Source: BS750m-G77 sp043797735 (GTDB lineage: Bacteria; Omnitrophota; Gorgyraeia; Gygaellales; Profunditerraquicolaceae). Taken from it: 8,943 nt of DNA. This document shows, in pieces, positions 1 through 4,871 of the stretch. Where the stretch lies: positions 1-8,943 of the forward strand of contig JAZDPH010000076.1 in assembly GCA_043797735.1 (NCBI GenBank), written 5' to 3'. Each line of letters starts with the position of its first letter. Position 1 is the stretch's first letter. Under the pieces are notes generated by a model. That model searched no databases. It was not told where the DNA came from and saw nothing but the letters and a program-made list of their open reading frames with translations. Both the position numbers and the translations under genes were made by a program.

Positions 1-157
1 AGAAGCCGTATAAAAAGGATCGGTTGCTTCAGAAACAGATTTTCAGCTGAAAGATATGTTTTTGGCTTGACAAAACTTATATATCACAAACTAGAGGATG
101 TTACCTTACAGCAACCATTACACACTATTACTTGACTTATCTCTCAACTTGTTTCCA
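1..157. other. Left-end intergenic stretch, no gene recognised
   Basis: I see no convincing coding region or RNA gene here. The stretch is AT-rich. It contains a perfect 12-bp palindrome, TTTCAGCTGAAA at 41-52, and a TTGACA hexamer at 67-72 on the plus strand. No good -10 box lies at the usual spacing after that hexamer, so a promoter is not supported. A short plus-strand reading frame from the ATG at 98 runs into the hairpin region at 158-242, but it has no properly spaced ribosome binding site and its protein looks like a translated palindrome. Confidence 0.5.
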
Positions 158-211
158 GGCACTTCGCTCGCTACGGTCCTTGTCGGACCGTTTAACGCTC
201 GCTCTAGTGCC
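158..211. repeat. Imperfect nested hairpin with TTGTC loop
   Basis: The core is a perfect 7-bp stem, ACGGTCC at 173-179 pairing with GGACCGT at 185-191, around the 5-nt loop TTGTC (180-184). Outside it, GGCACT at 158-163 pairs with AGTGCC at 206-211. The intervening segments do not pair cleanly, and both arms carry the same direct octamer CGCTCGCT. The next hairpin, at 212-242, has the same loop sequence. The pair therefore looks like a composite palindromic element rather than a chance fold. Its function is unknown. Read from the minus strand it lies downstream of tRNA-Ala, so it could act in 3'-end formation of that transcript. Confidence 0.55.
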
Positions 212-242
212 ATTTAAAAAATCCTTGTCGGATTTTTTAAAT
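212..242 (-). terminator. Perfect 13-bp hairpin at the tRNA-Ala 3' end, possible terminator or palindromic repeat
   Basis: Arms 212-224 and 230-242 are exact reverse complements (13 bp) around the loop TTGTC at 225-229. On the minus strand the 3' arm carries a run of six U after GGA, as in an intrinsic terminator, but the stem is mostly A-T pairs and only two G-C pairs sit at the top. The last base of the outer arm (242) is also the discriminator base of tRNA-Ala, so the element abuts the tRNA with no spacer. The terminator role is inferred; a mobile palindromic repeat inserted at the tRNA end is equally possible. Confidence 0.5.
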
Positions 243-312
243 GGAGCCGAGGGGAATTGAACCCCTGACCCGACAATGCCATTGTCGTGTGATCCCTCTT
301 CACTACGGCCCC
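242..312 (-). tRNA. tRNA-Ala (anticodon GGC)
   Basis: A full cloverleaf can be folded by eye on the minus strand. There is a 7-bp acceptor stem (GGGGCCG with CGGCUCC), a 4-bp D stem, a 5-bp anticodon stem with loop AUGGCAU, a 4-nt variable region, and a 5-bp T stem with loop UUCAAUU. The anticodon GGC occupies 278-280 and reads GCC/GCU alanine codons. The acceptor stem has the G3-U70 wobble pair that alanyl-tRNA synthetase recognises, and the discriminator base is A. CCA is not encoded, so the end must be added by the CCA-adding enzyme. It is transcribed divergently from tRNA-Leu(CAA). Confidence 0.95.
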
Positions 313-325
313 GTAAATTCACTTC

Positions 326-354
326 TTGACCTTTGCTATTTTAGAATATAAAAT
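326..354 (+). promoter_or_regulatory. Probable sigma70 promoter of tRNA-Leu
   Basis: TTGACC at 326-331 is followed after 17 bp by TAAAAT at 349-354. An alternative -10, TATAAA at 347-352, has a 15-bp spacer. Transcription would begin near 361, about 16 bases before the mature tRNA-Leu. Its elements interleave with those of the opposite-strand tRNA-Ala promoter, so RNA polymerase could probably not occupy both at once. Confidence 0.55.
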
Positions 355-366
355 AAAGTCCGTCAA
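338..366 (-). promoter_or_regulatory. Probable sigma70 promoter of tRNA-Ala
   Basis: Read on the minus strand, TTGACG (361-366) is followed after exactly 17 bp by TAAAAT (338-343). Initiation would fall near 331, roughly 19 bases before the mature 5' end of tRNA-Ala. The same 41-bp stretch contains the tRNA-Leu promoter on the other strand, with boxes alternating Leu -35, Ala -10, Leu -10, Ala -35. Confidence 0.55.
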
Positions 367-376
367 CCTAATTATT

Positions 377-459
377 GCCGAGGTGTCGGAATGGCAGACG
401 AACCGGTCTCAAAAACCGGCGTCCGTGAGGACATGAGGGTTCAACTCCCTCCCTCGGCA
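377..459 (+). tRNA. tRNA-Leu (anticodon CAA)
   Basis: This is a class II tRNA with a long variable arm. The 7-bp acceptor stem (GCCGAGG with CCUCGGC) is fully paired, and the discriminator is A at 459. The D loop contains GG. The anticodon stem CCGGU/ACCGG closes the loop CUCAAAA, giving anticodon CAA at 410-412 (codon UUG). The variable arm forms a GUCC/GGAC hairpin with loop GUGA, and the T stem is GAGGG/CCCUC with loop UUCAACU. A leucine identity fits the anticodon, the long extra arm and the A discriminator. CCA is not encoded. The gene ends exactly where the left 52-bp direct repeat begins; the CTTTTT at 460-465 could serve for 3'-end formation. Confidence 0.95.
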
Positions 460-511
460 CTTTTTATTTCCTGCTTAGAAGAGTTCCCGGTTTAAGGTAG
501 GGCTCTATTGA
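460..511. repeat. 52-bp direct repeat, left copy (duplicate of lipase 3' end)
   Basis: This matches 1618-1669 at 51 of 52 positions; the only difference is A482 versus G1640. The right copy is the genuine 3' end of the GDSL hydrolase gene (last 48 coding bases including the stop, plus 4 bases). This left copy is an orphan fragment with no lipase gene attached. The one mismatch would be synonymous (Thr ACT/ACC) in the lipase frame. The repeat pair brackets the HEPN/MNT module and begins directly after the discriminator base of tRNA-Leu. Confidence 0.9.
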
Positions 512-540
512 AATCCGGGGGGGCTGAGAGATATAGATTT

Positions 541-951
541 TTACTTAGGAAGTTTACCTTTGACTGTCTCAAACAGTCTTTCCGCGTCTTTGAAGATATT
601 CTGCGCCTCTATTTGACGAACCAGCCTTTCTTCATATTCAGCCATATTTTTCATTCTTAGGATTTTTATTACGCGATTTGCAATATTATCAATATCTTCC
701 CGGCTAAGTTGTCTAATGCTTCTAAAGAGAACGACAGCATCTTCGTGATTTTGCCCTGCATGCCTTTGCCCTAAATAATATACGCAAAGCGCATCAAGCG
801 AAGCTATGCCGGAATGAATCGCGCTTATTGCCGAAGCATTCCATTGGTTTAAGTTGAGCGCATTCTTGGCAGCGCTTAAGCATTCTTCAGCCCGAATGAG
901 ATAATTTGTATATAGATTTCTTTCTACCTTGCTAACTTTTACCTTTTCCAT
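541..951 (-). CDS. HEPN-domain protein, putative toxin partner of the upstream MNT protein
   Basis: This 136-residue, mostly alpha-helical protein has the general pattern of HEPN proteins, several of which are RNases in toxin-antitoxin systems. The segment at about 18-75 (A-E-E-C-L.., then W-N-A-S.., H46, D53-A-L, and G-x-x-H69) resembles the SAV_6107-like HEPN group. In type VII HepT toxins the catalytic motif is R-x4-H-x-Y. The equivalent here appears to be RMKNMAEY (99-106): Arg99 and Tyr106 are kept, but the His position is Ala. The RNase activity is therefore uncertain, although Tyr106 matches the tyrosine AMPylated in HepT. The ATG overlaps the TAA of the MNT gene by one base (TAATG), indicating translational coupling. 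GC content is lower than in the metabolic genes to the right. The HEPN assignment is fairly sure; the toxin role is inferred from pairing. Confidence 0.75.
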   Translation of the reverse strand: MEKVKVSKVERNLYTNYLIRAEECLSAAKNALNLNQWNASAISAIHSGIASLDALCVYYLGQRHAGQNHEDAVVLFRSIRQLSREDIDNIANRVIKILRMKNMAEYEERLVRQIEAQNIFKDAERLFETVKGKLPK

Positions 952-1538
952 TAAATAATCTGGATGCCTTTCTCAATTTCTTTCAATAGCGGCAGTTTCT
1001 TTTTTTCTTGTAATTGCGATTCCGTCAAAATATATGGCGCAAGCCTGTTTCCATAGAGCGAAAGGCATAAGATAGAAAGTTTATCAATAGGCGCGATTAA
1101 CGCTTTGGCTTCTTTTTGCGACCTCACTAAAATAAATAAATCAATATCGCTATTTACTTTAGACTTGCCTTGCACCACAGAACCATACAGAATAACCTTT
1201 TTCACTAATTTTTTCGGGATGTTTCCGGATAAGGTAACTTTTAAGTGCTCAAGCGGGGTGGGTACGTCGGAAATTTTGTTGATTATTTTAGATAAAGCCG
1301 CATAGACATAACTTTCTTTATTGACTGACCAGACATTGGCATTGCCAACCCGCGCAGCGCTTACCAGATTTAATTCGCGTAATTCTTTCATAAGGCGATT
1401 GACAGTCATAGATGATACCTTTATAACCTTGGCTAATTCATTTTCACTCATGGAAGCCTGATACCCAAAAAGGTACTTTAAGAGCTTAATCTTTGCCTTT
1501 GAACCGATTATTTTATCTAAAGGCGCCTCAAATTGCAT
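951..1538 (-). CDS. Winged-helix plus MNT-type nucleotidyltransferase, putative antitoxin/autoregulator
   Basis: This 195-residue protein has two parts. Residues 1 to about 75 look like a winged helix-turn-helix (ENELAKVIKVSSMTVNRLMK as the HTH, followed by a V-N-R-L..E-L-N-L-V wing region). Residues about 95-180 contain a minimal nucleotidyltransferase of the Pol-beta superfamily. Its signature GSVVQGKSKVNSDID fits the G-S-x10-D-x-D metal- and nucleotide-binding motif exactly. Proteins of the MntA class modify their HEPN partner by AMPylation and so act as antitoxins in type VII systems. The fused DNA-binding domain suggests this one also represses its own promoter, and the two palindromes upstream would be its natural targets. 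The start is supported by AGGAGA at 1543-1548, 5 nt upstream. The gene precedes the HEPN gene with a 1-nt overlap. The antitoxin and repressor roles are inferred. Confidence 0.82.
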   Translation of the reverse strand: MQFEAPLDKIIGSKAKIKLLKYLFGYQASMSENELAKVIKVSSMTVNRLMKELRELNLVSAARVGNANVWSVNKESYVYAALSKIINKISDVPTPLEHLKVTLSGNIPKKLVKKVILYGSVVQGKSKVNSDIDLFILVRSQKEAKALIAPIDKLSILCLSLYGNRLAPYILTESQLQEKKKLPLLKEIEKGIQII

Positions 1539-1552
1539 AGCTTCTCCTAATC

Positions 1553-1587
1553 TAACATTTCTGTTAAGATTATAACATTTTTGTTAT
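1553..1587. promoter_or_regulatory. Two tandem palindromic operators TAACA-TTTY-TGTTA
   Basis: Two inverted repeats share arms and spacing: TAACA-TTTC-TGTTA at 1553-1566 and TAACA-TTTT-TGTTA at 1573-1586. The second extends to 6-bp arms at 1572-1587. Their centres are exactly 20 bp apart, about two helical turns, so bound dimers would sit on the same face of the DNA. They flank and overlap the -10 box (1569-1574), and one lies in the -10/-35 spacer. This is a typical layout for repression. The likely ligand is the winged-helix domain of the MNT protein whose gene starts 14 bp away; that link is inferred. Confidence 0.72.
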
Positions 1588-1596
1588 GTTTGTCAA
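1569..1596 (-). promoter_or_regulatory. Consensus sigma70 promoter of the MNT-HEPN module
   Basis: On the minus strand, TTGACA (1591-1596) and TATAAT (1569-1574) are both perfect hexamers separated by 16 bp. Transcription would begin near 1562, about 24 bases before the MNT start codon. A strong promoter embedded in palindromic operators fits an autorepressed module. It lies inside the segment flanked by the direct repeats, so the module carries its own promoter. Confidence 0.85.
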
Positions 1597-1617
1597 GGGA
1601 AAATCTTTTAGGAATCT

Positions 1618-1669
1618 CTTTTTATTTCCTGCTTAGAAGGGTTCCCGGTTTAAGGTAGGGCTCTATTGA
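1618..1669. repeat. 52-bp direct repeat, right copy (native lipase 3' end)
   Basis: This is the partner of the copy at 460-511, with one mismatch in 52 positions. It contains the last 48 bases of the GDSL hydrolase gene (stop codon included) and four bases beyond. Because it is continuous with an intact gene it is likely the original, and the left copy the duplicate. The homology stops abruptly on both sides: at 1617/459 and at 1670/512. Confidence 0.9.
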
Positions 1670-2272
1670 GCGAAAGATGCGCTGGGCAATCATCTGGTAG
1701 CCTTTGCCGTTGGGGTGGAGAAAATCGCTCTTCATTGAGGGGTTGGTTACTATTTTATTTAATATGTTCGGGATAAAAATCGCGCCTGTTTCGTAAGCGA
1801 GCCTGCGGTAAGCCCCGCGGTATTCCTTTAAGAACAACCCCGCGCTTATATCAACCACCGCCACCATCGCCCCGCTTGCCTGAACCTCTTCCACCATCTG
1901 CCTGACGTTATCCATTGTGGTCTCTATGGGGGTCTTTCTTAAAAAATCATTGCCCCCGAATTCAATGATTACCAGAAACGGGTCTCTGTCTATGGCATCG
2001 GATCGAATACGCTGCAGGGCTTCAGTAGAGGTATCGCCGTCTATGCCCGCATTTATCACCGGCACCCTGACCAGCCTGGCTAATGCCGTCGGATAATCCT
2101 CTCCCGGCTTTGCCCCGTATCCAAAGGTAATGCTGTCGCCAAAGCAGACAATCGTCTTGCCCCCTGAACTAACATTCACAATCTCCCTCTTCGCGCACCC
2201 GCCAATAAAAATAAACAATAATAAACCGGAAAAAATTAATAATGCCTTTTTCTGTGGACTATTTTCTCTCAT
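1622..2272 (-). CDS. SGNH/GDSL-family hydrolase, lipoprotein (TesA-like esterase)
   Basis: This 216-residue secreted esterase or lipase-like hydrolase is probably anchored to a membrane. The N-terminus has lysines (8-9), a hydrophobic stretch (10-24) and a lipobox ending I-G-G-C with the lipidated Cys26. The SGNH blocks are present in order: GDSITFG with nucleophile Ser47, the oxyanion Gly76 in N-A-G, GGND at 106-109 with Asn108, and D183-F-L-H186 completing the triad. This spacing is typical of TesA/arylesterase-like single-domain enzymes. The substrate cannot be told. The start overlaps the end of rlmN by 14 nt, and a GAGG 7 nt upstream (2280-2283) supports it. It appears to be the last gene of the long minus-strand run. 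Its 3' end is duplicated at 460-511. Confidence 0.88.
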   Translation of the reverse strand: MRENSPQKKALLIFSGLLLFIFIGGCAKREIVNVSSGGKTIVCFGDSITFGYGAKPGEDYPTALARLVRVPVINAGIDGDTSTEALQRIRSDAIDRDPFLVIIEFGGNDFLRKTPIETTMDNVRQMVEEVQASGAMVAVVDISAGLFLKEYRGAYRRLAYETGAIFIPNILNKIVTNPSMKSDFLHPNGKGYQMIAQRIFRSIEPYLKPGTLLSRK

Positions 2273-3290
2273 GCCTCAACCTCAACTGCCCGCAGGCCGC
2301 CTCAATATCCTGTCCGCGGGGCCTTCTTAAAGTTACGTTTAGGCCGTGCTTTAAAAGATACTCCTTAAACACCCCAACCTCTGCTCTATCGGGCGGCTCT
2401 GCCCCAAGTTCTTTTACCGGATTAGACGAAATAAGGTTAACCTTGGCAAGCTTTAATCCTTTTAATATTATAACTAACTTACGGGCGCTTTGCAAACTGG
2501 AATTTATCCCTTTCAGCAGGATATATTCAAAGGTTATCTGCCTGCCGGTCCTCTCAATGTATTCTTTACAGGCGCCTATCAACCCCCTTAACGGATATTT
2601 TTTATTTATAGGCATCAGCCTGCTTCTGGTGCGCTCATCCGCCGCATGCAACGAAACCGAAAGCTCAATCTGCATCCCCTCCTCGGCTAAGCGCCTGATG
2701 CCGGGGATAATGCCGCAGGTAGAAATGGTGATCCTGCGCGCGCCAACTTCTAAGCCTTCAGGGGAATTTATAATCCGAGCTGCCGCCAGAAGATTATCAT
2801 AGTTATCCAGCGGTTCGCCGCTGCCCATAAAAACGATGTGGGTAATTTTTTTCTGCCGGGAGTGCTTCTTCAAGTATAAAACCTGCTCTATGATTTCACC
2901 GGCGCTTAAGTTACCTTTAAAGCCGCCTAAGCCACTGGCGCAGAAACTGCAGGCGAATTTACACCCTGCCTGCGTAGAAATACAGACGGTAACTCTTTTG
3001 CCTGCCGGGATGGCTACCGCCTCGATAAGGCTGCCGCCTCTTAATTCCAGAAGGAACTTCTCCGTCCCGTCTGTAGATACAAGGTGTTTTGCCAATTGCA
3101 GCCCGAAAATATAGAATTTCTCTCCTAAACGCCGGCGCAACTCCTGCGGCAGGTTAGTCATCTCCTGGAAATCGGCAGCGCCCTTTTTATAAATCCAGGA
3201 AAAAATCTGCCCGGCGCAAAAGCCCGGCGCTCCCCAGCCCTTTAACAGCAATTCCAATTCTTTTAATGTAAAATTCTTAATGTCATCCAT
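2259..3290 (-). CDS. rlmN: RlmN-type radical SAM 23S rRNA (adenine-C2) methyltransferase
   Basis: The 343-residue length is close to the family norm. RlmN methylates C2 of A2503 in 23S rRNA (and A37 in some tRNAs), using one SAM as methyl donor and a second to make a 5'-deoxyadenosyl radical. The radical SAM cluster motif is C110-x3-C114-x2-C117. The methyl-carrier cysteine is Cys333 in D-I-E-A-A-C-G-Q-L, and Cys103, seven residues before the cluster, is also kept. The SAM-binding GEP lies at 158-160. The surrounding motif reads MGSGEP and the cluster loop FCASGLGGF, instead of the common MGMGEP and FCATGxxGF, so this is a divergent branch. No Shine-Dalgarno sequence is visible; a 43-bp palindrome ends 9 nt before the ATG. 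It produces 5'-deoxyadenosine, a possible substrate of the upstream salvage genes. Cfr is unlikely given the genomic context. Confidence 0.93.
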   Translation of the reverse strand: MDDIKNFTLKELELLLKGWGAPGFCAGQIFSWIYKKGAADFQEMTNLPQELRRRLGEKFYIFGLQLAKHLVSTDGTEKFLLELRGGSLIEAVAIPAGKRVTVCISTQAGCKFACSFCASGLGGFKGNLSAGEIIEQVLYLKKHSRQKKITHIVFMGSGEPLDNYDNLLAAARIINSPEGLEVGARRITISTCGIIPGIRRLAEEGMQIELSVSLHAADERTRSRLMPINKKYPLRGLIGACKEYIERTGRQITFEYILLKGINSSLQSARKLVIILKGLKLAKVNLISSNPVKELGAEPPDRAEVGVFKEYLLKHGLNVTLRRPRGQDIEAACGQLRLRHERK

Positions 3291-3299
3291 GGAGAGGGT

Positions 3300-3342
3300 A
3301 AAAAATAGGGACAGTCCCCTACGGGGACAGTCCCTATTTTTT
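3300..3342. repeat. 43-bp REP-like palindrome / bidirectional terminator-like hairpin
   Basis: The outer arms at 3300-3312 and 3330-3342 are 13-bp exact reverse complements. One A-A mismatch follows (3313/3329), then a 6-bp inner stem GTCCCC (3314-3319) with GGGGAC (3323-3328) around a 3-nt loop. Each strand ends in a run of six T, so both orientations look like an intrinsic terminator. The half-sites themselves contain GGGACNGTCCC-like sub-palindromes, as in REP elements. The element provides the last codons and the TAG stop of the acyl-CoA ligase and ends just before rlmN. It may reduce read-through from the metabolic operon into rlmN. Confidence 0.82.
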
Positions 3343-4854
3343 CCTTAATAGCGCCTTGTCTATTTTTCCGACGCGGTTCTTGGGCAGGGCCTGTTGGAAC
3401 TCAAAATGATGCGGGATTTTAAAATGCGCCAGGTGCTGACGCAGAAAAAGGCGCAGCCCTTCTGCGTCGGGGGATTTGCCCTCTTTCAAAGCCACGAACG
3501 CCTTGGGAACCTCGCCCCTTAATTTATCCGGCACGCCTACAACCGCCGCCTCTGCGACATCCGCATGCCTTTGCAGAACCTGTTCCACCTCCGGCTCAAA
3601 GACGATCTCTCCGCCGACCTTAATCATCTCCTTGATTCTACCGACAATTGTATGCCTGCCTGACTTATCGCGCCGCACAACGTCTCCGGTCTTAAACCAG
3701 CCGTCTTCAGTCAAAACTTCTTTTGTCAACTCCGGCTCCTTATAATAGGCGGCCATAATTGAGCGGCCCCTCATCCATAACTCCCCCTGCTCTTCGTCGC
3801 CGAGGGCGCTGCCCTCCTGGCTAACAATCTTGGCTTCAGTGCCCGGCATAAATTTTCCGGTATGGGGCACCTCTTTGGTATTGGTGCCGGTAGGCAGGAA
3901 GCTATTCGGCGCGGCAGTCTCAGTCAGCCCCCAGCCGTTTAAAAGATAGGCATTAGGGCAGGCCTTATGAAACCTCTCCAGCAAAACCGCAGAACTGGGC
4001 GCGCCAAAGACCACTGCATAGCGCAGGGATGAAAGGTCAAACTTATCGTGCTCCTTAAGCGATAGAATCGCCACATACATTGCCGGGACAATACAGAAAA
4101 TAGTGGATTTATATCTTTCTATATTTTTTAAAAACTCCAGTGGGTGAAAGCGCTCCATCAAAACCATACTTACCCCGAAATAGAGCATTAGCAGCATATA
4201 GTCTAACCCCCCCAGGTGCGAAAAAGGAATCCCCGGACAGATTAAGCTGTCCTTGTCGCTTGGGTGCAGGAAATATTCAAAACACTCCAGCGGATTATTG
4301 AAATGCGCGTATCTTAACAAGACCCCCTTGGGGTGCCCGGTTGAACCGGAGGTGTAGAAAATTGAGGAGTAATCCAGCTCATCTACTTCTGTCTGCGGCG
4401 CAAGAACTGCTGCCTTCGGCATCTGGCCCCAAGATATAAAACCTTCCCCCTCAGCAGGCGCGCTTTCCCCAAGAATAATAATCTTTTCTAAAGACGGGCA
4501 TTTAACTTTGATATTCTTTAATTCAACGCCTTTTCTCTCCTGGGCAATCAGGATTTTGCTTTCGCTGTGGTTGATAAAATTTATGAGCTCCTCTTCGGTA
4601 AGCATAAAGTCCAGCGGCACTGCCACTGCCCGTAATATAAATACCCCCAAAAGCCCAAACATATACTGTGGGATATTAGGCAGGAATATTGCCACCTTAT
4701 CTTCTTTAACCACGCCCAGGCCGGATAAGCCGCCGGCCGCCTTAAAGGATGCCTCTTTAAGCCCTGCAAAAGATATGGCAGAATCTCTAAATATTACCGC
4801 GGGCTTATCCCGGTATTTTTGCGCTCTTTCCTCCAAAATTCTTATGAAATTCAT
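3334..4854 (-). CDS. AMP-forming acyl-CoA ligase (ANL superfamily, FadD/DmdB-like)
   Basis: This 506-residue enzyme is expected to activate a carboxylic acid with ATP to an acyl-adenylate and then to an acyl-CoA. The adenylate-forming core motifs are in order: the P-loop YTSGSTGHPKGV (167-178), GWGLTET (307-313), GWFKTGD with Asp391 (385-391), and the hinge region GRIKEMIKVGGE with Arg406 (405-416). The C-terminal PKNRVGKID carries the catalytic Lys497. The length fits medium/long-chain, aryl or methylthio-acid ligases rather than acetyl-CoA synthetase (about 650 residues). There is a purine-rich stretch just before the ATG. It lies 17 nt downstream of the aldehyde dehydrogenase gene, whose acid product is its obvious candidate substrate. 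The final Lys-Lys and stop codon lie in the palindrome at 3300-3342, suggesting that the element inserted at the gene's end. Confidence 0.88.
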   Translation of the reverse strand: MNFIRILEERAQKYRDKPAVIFRDSAISFAGLKEASFKAAGGLSGLGVVKEDKVAIFLPNIPQYMFGLLGVFILRAVAVPLDFMLTEEELINFINHSESKILIAQERKGVELKNIKVKCPSLEKIIILGESAPAEGEGFISWGQMPKAAVLAPQTEVDELDYSSIFYTSGSTGHPKGVLLRYAHFNNPLECFEYFLHPSDKDSLICPGIPFSHLGGLDYMLLMLYFGVSMVLMERFHPLEFLKNIERYKSTIFCIVPAMYVAILSLKEHDKFDLSSLRYAVVFGAPSSAVLLERFHKACPNAYLLNGWGLTETAAPNSFLPTGTNTKEVPHTGKFMPGTEAKIVSQEGSALGDEEQGELWMRGRSIMAAYYKEPELTKEVLTEDGWFKTGDVVRRDKSGRHTIVGRIKEMIKVGGEIVFEPEVEQVLQRHADVAEAAVVGVPDKLRGEVPKAFVALKEGKSPDAEGLRLFLRQHLAHFKIPHHFEFQQALPKNRVGKIDKALLRKK

Positions 4855-4871
4855 CCCCTCTTCCCCCTCAC

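Noticed and set aside
67..95. A plus-strand promoter starting with TTGACA at 67-72
   Set aside because: No acceptable -10 hexamer occurs 16-18 bp downstream, and no gene follows on the plus strand before the tRNA-Ala region.
137..322. A 61-codon minus-strand reading frame across tRNA-Ala and the two hairpins
   Set aside because: It is a translation of the tRNA and the palindromes. It has no ribosome binding site, and its repetitive S-D-K-D segments simply mirror the shared hairpin loops.
242..459. The two tRNA genes considered as an attachment site of an integrative element
   Set aside because: No copy of either tRNA 3' end is found elsewhere in the window, and no integrase gene is present; the direct repeats come from the lipase gene instead.
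486..519. A weak hairpin between CCCGGTTT and AAATCCGGG downstream of the HEPN gene, considered as its terminator
   Set aside because: The stem has a bulge and a 17-nt loop and is not followed by a T-run on the minus strand; it probably arises by chance at the repeat junction.
1105..1305. A plus-strand reading frame opposite the MNT gene
   Set aside because: It lies entirely within the MNT coding region, whose G-S-x10-D-x-D motif, promoter and ribosome binding site show the minus strand is the coding one.
2242..2802. A 186-codon plus-strand reading frame opposite rlmN and the lipase start
   Set aside because: rlmN has full family motifs in the opposite strand over this stretch; the plus-strand product shows no recognisable domain.
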